This document shows positions 58,423 to 64,000 of a DNA stretch of 64,000 nt, one piece after another. The first letter of the stretch is position 1. The number at the start of each line of letters is the position of its first letter. Source of the stretch: Telopea speciosissima (lineage: Eukaryota; Streptophyta; Magnoliopsida; Proteales; Proteaceae); contig NC_057923.1 in the NCBI RefSeq assembly GCF_018873765.1, positions 10,986,413-11,050,412 on the forward strand, given 5' to 3'. The notes below the pieces were generated by a model. The model ran no database searches and was not told the origin of the DNA. It was given only the letters and a program-made list of their open reading frames with translations. Made by a program: the position numbers and the translations under genes.

Positions 58423-60532
58423 GTATTCTTACTCTACAACGATCTATGCTTTTATATTTTGCTTCCTGGTTCACGGTTTTGTTTGTTCCATGCATTTAAG
58501 TGATGATGGGTTTTCACTTTTCACTTGAGTTGTCGCTCTTAAAGAATCCCTTTTAAAAAAATCTCCAGCTTGATATTTTCGCATGGAGTATCACATGCTC
58601 GCTTTTGTTATTTCTCCCTCACCCCCCCCCCCCAAAAAAAAAAAAAGGTAAAAAAAAAAAGAACAGAAATGGTGGGTTTAATTTCAGAATTTATGATGAC
58701 TGAATATGTCAGATCTCTTTACTGCAAATGTCTGTTCTTTGCTGTGGGTGAATCAAGGAGAAAAAATAGCTGGGGTGTGATTCTTCAATTCATGACCGGT
58801 TTTTGTAAGTCTGTAATTGTTTATGGCTTGTCTTGAAGAATTCAGCATTACCATCACCCTATGTATACTTGGGGAATACTATTTCAATCCAGCATTTGAA
58901 GCACCGGTGACTAGGCATGCAGAAGCAGATTGAGAACGTTAATAGTATAATGTCTGCATGCACAAAATAGGTGTCAGTATGGATTCATAAGGTTTGGCAA
59001 CCTATTTGGAGTGTTGTGTGACTCATAATTTTGCCAAAATTCCATTGTGGACATTGTGCTTAGTTTAATGGATGAGTAGGATACAGAAGACTTATTACAT
59101 TATCATGTGACAGACAAAGTATTGGGCTGTGGATCTGAGGTGTCTATGAAACTCTGAGCATTCTGAATCTAGATTTAAAGGATTTTGGATAAGCTTTTCC
59201 TTTATAACCGGAGACCATTTATTGCATTGCTAGACACCATCCATATTCACATTTTGAGACAAGTCTACTGTTGGAATCTATTTCCAAGTTTTCTAAAGTT
59301 TTGTGTTGGACACCAACACTATGTTAATCTTCACTTTGTTATTCTTTATTAATAATAGTCTCCTTCAAAGTGTAGATTATGAGGTTTGGAGTGTAGGTAT
59401 CTTAAGGGTTTAAATGCAGGTGTGAAGGACCTTTCATGTCTTACCATGAGATTGCAATCATTGGCTTCATTGCATTTTCAAGAATGTGAGATTTTTGTTA
59501 AGCACTATCTGTAGAATGGAGTCTATTTATAGGACTCACGTAACACTGAAAGAGGCCAAAGTTATATGAGGTAGCTGAATAAGGTTGGTCCAAACAGCTA
59601 TTTATATTTGGCCTACTTTTTGCTCTGTATTTTGGTCAGAGAAGCTAGTAATCTGAGCTTATTATTTTTGTGTAGAGCTAAATTGAATGTACCCAAATTT
59701 GTTATTATTTTTGATTGTCAATTTAAATATTTACTTTTATATCATCTTCCTTTAAATATCTATATTAAAAGACTAAAATGACTGCATTTTTCTGTTACTT
59801 TTCCCCCCTTCCATTGGGACATCTTTCTACATCAAAACTCACGCATTTTACAGTTTTTTGGTGTCATTTGAAAGGTTCTGTGGAGATTTTTCTGACTAGA
59901 TCAATTTCTTGCAAGTATGATTTGATTTGGAAAAGTTATGTTAATTTGCTGGAGGAGTATAGCTCATAACGAGATTTCAGTTTCTAAGTCATTGTCCCTG
60001 TAAATCATTTTTTAAAAACTGTGAATTAGTAAAATGCTTTGTTAGGGCTTTGTGGAATTGTTTTCAAATTGAGAGGGTGTTTGTTTATACTTTTAAATGT
60101 GATTGCGTAGGAATCCTAGGTGTGGTTACCTAGGTTAATCTTTCTTTGTCATCTTATTTGCTTCTTAGCTTTCTACTGAGACTTGCTGTCATTCTGATCA
60201 TTATTCGGCGACTTGAACTTACGCTGTCTTACAGTAGAGATGTTCACGAATGTGTGTTGCCTGAAGTTTGTATGTATCAACTGTAAGAACTTCAATGGCA
60301 GCACTGCCAATGTTTGATAATGCACTTGTAACTGTAAGATGCAATATTTGGACCATAACCTTAGTGCCCTAATCCTCTGGGTGGGCTTGTTGTATCCGCT
60401 TTGAGAGTGCAAATCCACGAAATGAGAGCGGAAATTGCTAATTCATGATTAAAAGACACAGATTCATCTCTTCCCCACTCCGCACTCCCCACTCCGTTGA
60501 AACAAGGGCTTCACTTGATGCCACCCCTCCCA
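58423..60532 (+). other. Probable first intron of the SUMO protease gene
   Basis: AT-rich, T-rich on the plus strand, with no recognised coding block. A (C)n(A)n run is at 58623-58647. No branch of the ULP1 family was found in any frame. Confidence 0.4.
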
Positions 60533-60769
60533 ACCTTTGAAACCATGATTTTCTCTCTCTATCTCTTTACCCTTCACCCTGCCTGAAAAAAGCTCCACGG
60601 CCCCTACCCCACCACTCTAGGAAAGGGGTTTCTGCTGAAACTACCTTTGCTCATCTCTGCAACCACAAACCTGGAGCCCCACTCCTCAATCTCACCACAC
60701 CTCATTCCACCCATGTGGATCCCTTTAGTTTTGAACCTCTATTCCTTATTTGTTTTAATTTTGAACCCC
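60533..60769. repeat. Direct repeat, first copy, left of the RTE LINE
   Basis: Begins near CTTTGAAACCATGATTTTCT and runs to TTTGAACCTCTATTCC. A second copy at about 62971-63175 shares ATGATTTTCTCTCTCTATCT, GGTTTCTGCTGAAACTACCT-like text and CCACCCATGTGGATCCCTTT. The two are separated only by the LINE, so they were a tandem duplication before its insertion. Confidence 0.85.
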
Positions 60770-60788
60770 TATTCTTTATTTGTTTTGA

Positions 60789-62951
60789 GACTTGGCACTG
60801 TGGCACGAGATGATGATTTGTATTAAGAGGGTTGCCAAAGATGTGTTGGGGGAAGCGAAGGGTAGTCGTTAGGCCACTCGAGAGACTTGGTGTTGGAACG
60901 AGGAGGTCCAAGCAGCTATTAAGACCAAGAAAGTGTGTTTTAAGACTTGACAAAGGACTAAGGAAACCGAGGATAAAAAGAAGTATAATGATGCCAGAAA
61001 CGAGGTTAGGAAGATCGTGGGGATTGCTAGGGCAAAGAAATATGAGGATCTCTATATCAACCTAAACACAAAAGAAGGGGAAAAAAGATAGCTAAGATGA
61101 GAGAAAGGAAGTGTAGGGATTTCGACCAGGTGAGGTGTATCAAGGGTGGTAATGGAAGTGTGTAAGAGATGAAGACATTGTGAAGATGAGTATATTTGTG
61201 ATATACTAAGTGGAGATAGGTCGAACAGATATGACCCAGACGCTTACACTTTTCAACAAGACACCACACGGCATAGATATGTACGAAAGGTTAGTGTGGT
61301 GGAAGTTAAAGAAGCCTTAAGAAAGATGAAAACAGGCAAGACACCAGGCCCAGATGAGTTCCCAATAGAAGCTTGGAAATCCCTAGGAAGTTGTGGGGTT
61401 TATTGGTTAACCAGTTTGTTTAATAAGATTATGACCACAAGAAAGATGCCAGATGAATGGAGGAGAAGCATTGTAGTCCTTGTGGGGTTTATTGGTTAAC
61501 CAACCTATTTAACAAGATTATGAGCACAAGGAAGATGCCAGATGAATGGAGGAGAAGCATTGTAGTCCCGGTTTTCAAAAATAAAGGTGATATCGAAAGT
61601 TGCAATAACTATAGAAGCATAAAGCTAATGAGTCACACTATGAAACTTTGGAAGAAGGTTATTGAAGCCCATCTGAGAAGAGAGATTCATATCTCGGTGA
61701 ACCAAGTTGGCTTTATGCCAGGTATATCCACGATTGAAGTTATCTACTTATTGAGGAGGCTCATGGAAAGTTATAGAGATAGCAAGAAGGATCTCCATAT
61801 GGTCTTTATCGACATGGAAAAAGCCTATGATCGAGTCCCTAGAGATATAATCCAACATGATTTAGTGAAGAGAGGGGTGTCAAGTAAATATGTGGATGTT
61901 ATTAAAGATATGTATGAGGGTGTGGTAACTAGTGTGAAATCTGTAGGAGGTCAGGGCAAGGAATTCCCAATTACGATTGGATTACATCGGAGTTCAGCCT
62001 TAAGTCCTTACCATGGACGATATAACCAAGAACATTCAAGACGAGGTCCCATGGTGTATGCTCTTCGCCGATGATATTGTTTTGGTGGATGAGACAAAAG
62101 AAGGGATTAACTCTAAGTTAGAGCTTTGGAGGTCAACCTTGGAAACATGAGGCTTTAAGATTAGTAGAACGAAGACGGAATATATGAGGTGTAATTTTAG
62201 TCACATTGTGATGGATACTGATATGGTGCAAATTGACGAAATAGAGATACCGCAAAGTGACTATTTTAGATATCTGGGGTCAACTATAAATAAAGAAGGT
62301 GACATAAAGGATGATGTTTCACATAGAATTAAAGTGGGATGGATGAAGTGGAGAGGTGCGTCCAGAGTGTCGTGTGACCGACGTATTCCTTTAAAGCTTA
62401 AAGGAAAGTTCTATAGGATTGTTGTTCGACCAAACATGATGTATGAGGCAGAATGTTGGGTAGTTAAGAAGTGTCATATTGATAAGCTTTGTGTAGCAGA
62501 GATGAGGATGTTAAGATGGATATGTAGAAAAACAAGGAAGGATAAAGTACGGAATGAACATATATGAACAGACTTGGGAGTTGCGCCGATCAATGACAAG
62601 CTCCGAGAGAGTCGTTTAAGGTGGTATGGTCATATTCTACGGAGGCCTATGGATGCTGCTTTAAGGAGGAGTGATATGATTCCAATTGAAGGAGCTAAAA
62701 GAGCTAGGGGCAGACCTAAAATAACCATAGGAGAAGTGGTGAGGAAGGACATGCATAGTCTAGGTCTTGTTCCAAGTATGACCTTGGACTGAGCCGATTG
62801 GAGGGCAAGGATCCTTGTCGCTGACCCCGTCTAGCTGAGTTTCTTCCGATGTGCTGGGCTGTGCCTCTTTCCTCTTACTATCTCTCGTTTTTTTTTTGAT
62901 CCATGTAGCCGACCCCATTAAGTTCGGTTAAGGCTGTTTGTTGTTGTTGTT
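60789..62951 (+). mobile_element. RTE-clade LINE, 5'-truncated, 2.16 kb
   Basis: 19-bp duplication TATTCTTTATTTGTTTTGA (60770-60788 and 62952-62970). The plus-strand ORF2 has reverse-transcriptase blocks: MKTGKTPGPDEFPIEAWKSL, MPDEWRRSIVVPVFKNKGD, HISVNQVGFMPGISTIEVIY, VFIDMEKAYDRVPRDIIQ, a region with FADDIVLVDE-type residues near 62070-62100, then NFSH, FRYLGSTINKEGDIKDD, LRWYGHILRRP and RARGRPKITIGEVVRKD. The endonuclease is mostly missing. Stops, frame changes and an 89-bp duplication near 61392 make it inactive. The 3' end GTTTGTTGTTGTTG is the RTE-type short tandem tail. Confidence 0.93.
61392..61569. repeat. 89-bp tandem duplication inside the RTE reverse transcriptase
   Basis: TGTGGGGTTTATTGGTTAAC at 61392 recurs at 61481, and both copies run through AAGATGCCAGATGAATGGAG to AGCATTGTAGTCC. 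The 89-base period shifts the frame. Confidence 0.92.
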
Positions 62952-62970
62952 TATTCTTTATTTGTTTTGA

Positions 62971-63175
62971 ACCTTTGAAACCATGATTTTCTCTCTCTAT
63001 CTCTGTACCCTCCACCCCGCCTAAAAAAAACTCCACAGCCCCTACCCCACCATTCCAAGAAAAGGGGGTTCTGCTGAAACTACCTCTGCAACCACAAATC
63101 AGGAGCCCCACTCCTCAATCTCATCCCACCCATGTGGATCCCTTTAATTTTGAACCTCTATTCCTTATTTGTTTT
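62971..63175. repeat. Direct repeat, second copy, right of the RTE LINE
   Basis: Matches the copy at 60533-60769 with small deletions (for example, the TTTGCTCATCTC part is missing here) and ends with CTCTATTCCTTATTTGTTTT. Confidence 0.85.
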
Positions 63176-63539
63176 ATTAAAATTTAGTTTCTCCTATCAT
63201 TGTTATTAACTATTAAGAGTTTTCTATTCTTTGCAAGACCATTTGATTTACAATATACTTTCTGTAAATCATTCATTTAATAAATAATCCAGAATATTTA
63301 AAAATAAAACATAATATCTAGTTTTTTTTTCCTTCAAAAAAACTAATGAACATAGTCAAATTTCATTATAAGGCGGCTTTATGTTCTAGTGATTGGTTGA
63401 TTGTGTGGTCCCATGTACTATGGTCATTGGGCTACATATTAAAATCCCTTCTGGTTGTTTATTAAAGAAAAAGTAATAAAAGGATAGCTGTGTGCTAATC
63501 AAAGCTCTGGAGAACATAAGGAAAATAAAATTGACACAT

Positions 63540-63900
63540 TGTCTCGCAAAGGGAAGTTGTGCCAAAAAACCGATTCTTGGTCTCATCATGTCTTGTTTTG
63601 CCAAGGTGTCTACCAACTCATTAACCATCCTTGACCTTCACCGGAACCAGAGGTTTATTATGGATTTCTAGGTCATTGACGTGTTTTAAGAATGTGTACG
63701 AGTCTATATGGCCTCTTCTCTGAATCCCTCATCCACGCAGTGATGCAGAAGTAATCCCCTTCCACAGCAACTTGAGGAACTTGCTCTCTAGTAGCAAAAT
63801 CCAAACCACCACAATGGGAAAGAAGCTGTGCTCTATCTGCATCACCTTTTCCTCTTTGGACTGATGAAGCTGTCCTCACCTCTCCTCCGATTCTGGAAGT
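63540..63900 (-). pseudogene. RNase H-like (RVT_3) fragment, degenerate
   Basis: Minus-strand readings in two frames: VAVEGDYFCITAWMRDSEK at about 63770-63710, similar to the VEGDS...VI.W block of plant RVT_3 RNase H domains, and at 63628 MVNELVDTLAKQD, similar to the N..AD.LAK end of the same domain. Such domains occur at the ends of plant L1 ORF2 and as host orphan genes; which one this is cannot be decided here. Confidence 0.45.
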
Positions 63901-64000
63901 CCTATTGATGTCGTCCTAGCTAGATGTTAGATCTACTAGGAACCAGGTCAAACAAAATTCTGTTAAGCTACTGGTTAGAGGGCAGATTTTGATGAACTTG

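Overview
The window is nuclear DNA of a flowering plant. Evidence: GT-AG spliced genes of plant-only families (HD-Zip I, thylakoid-lumen cyclophilin CYP38), decayed plastid DNA in the nucleus, and plant repeats (Au SINEs, L1 and RTE LINEs, Mutator- and hAT-type MITEs). I cannot name the species; protein style and repeats fit a woody dicot or early-diverging eudicot.

Layout. 1-2.3 kb: ORF1 of an L1 LINE (minus). 3.18-3.42 kb: a probable last exon of a host gene (+), perhaps PTM-like. 3.6-9.3 kb: intergenic, with SINEs and MITEs, including a hAT MITE inside an Au SINE. 9.8-13.1 kb: scrambled plastid fragments (rrn16, trnI-GAU, rRNA-operon flank). 13.8-16.1 kb: complete ATHB1-like HD-Zip I gene (minus) with uORFs in its leader. 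16.5-28.3 kb: gene-poor, with nested hAT and Mutator MITEs and an L1 remnant. 29.3-40.5 kb: complete seven-exon RBM25-type splicing factor gene (minus); its introns hold an RTE LINE, a hAT element, a small MITE and an Au SINE, most with clear target-site duplications. 41.0-44.1 kb: decayed L1 ORF2. 45.2-48.7 kb: complete seven-exon CYP38 gene (+). 49.2-51.3 kb: a stack of a MITE, a Pack-MULE carrying a piece of an F-box/LRR (FBL3-like) gene, and a hAT MITE inside its left arm. 51.4-56.1 kb: decayed L1 with ORF1 and most of ORF2. 56.6-57.6 kb: a Mutator-like element with arms of nearly 300 bp. 58.1 kb to the right edge: first exon of an OTS/ULP1-type SUMO protease gene (+), followed by intron-like sequence with an RTE LINE between two copies of a 0.2-kb repeat.

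The host genes are independent housekeeping or regulatory units (transcription factor, splicing factor, photosystem II assembly factor, SUMO protease); no cluster or operon-like logic is visible. The most interesting points are the leader of the HD-Zip gene, a Mutator-type MITE family that keeps its loop but changes its arms, the Pack-MULE stack, and the insertions in RBM25 introns. I see no clearly new defence, metabolic or mobile system.
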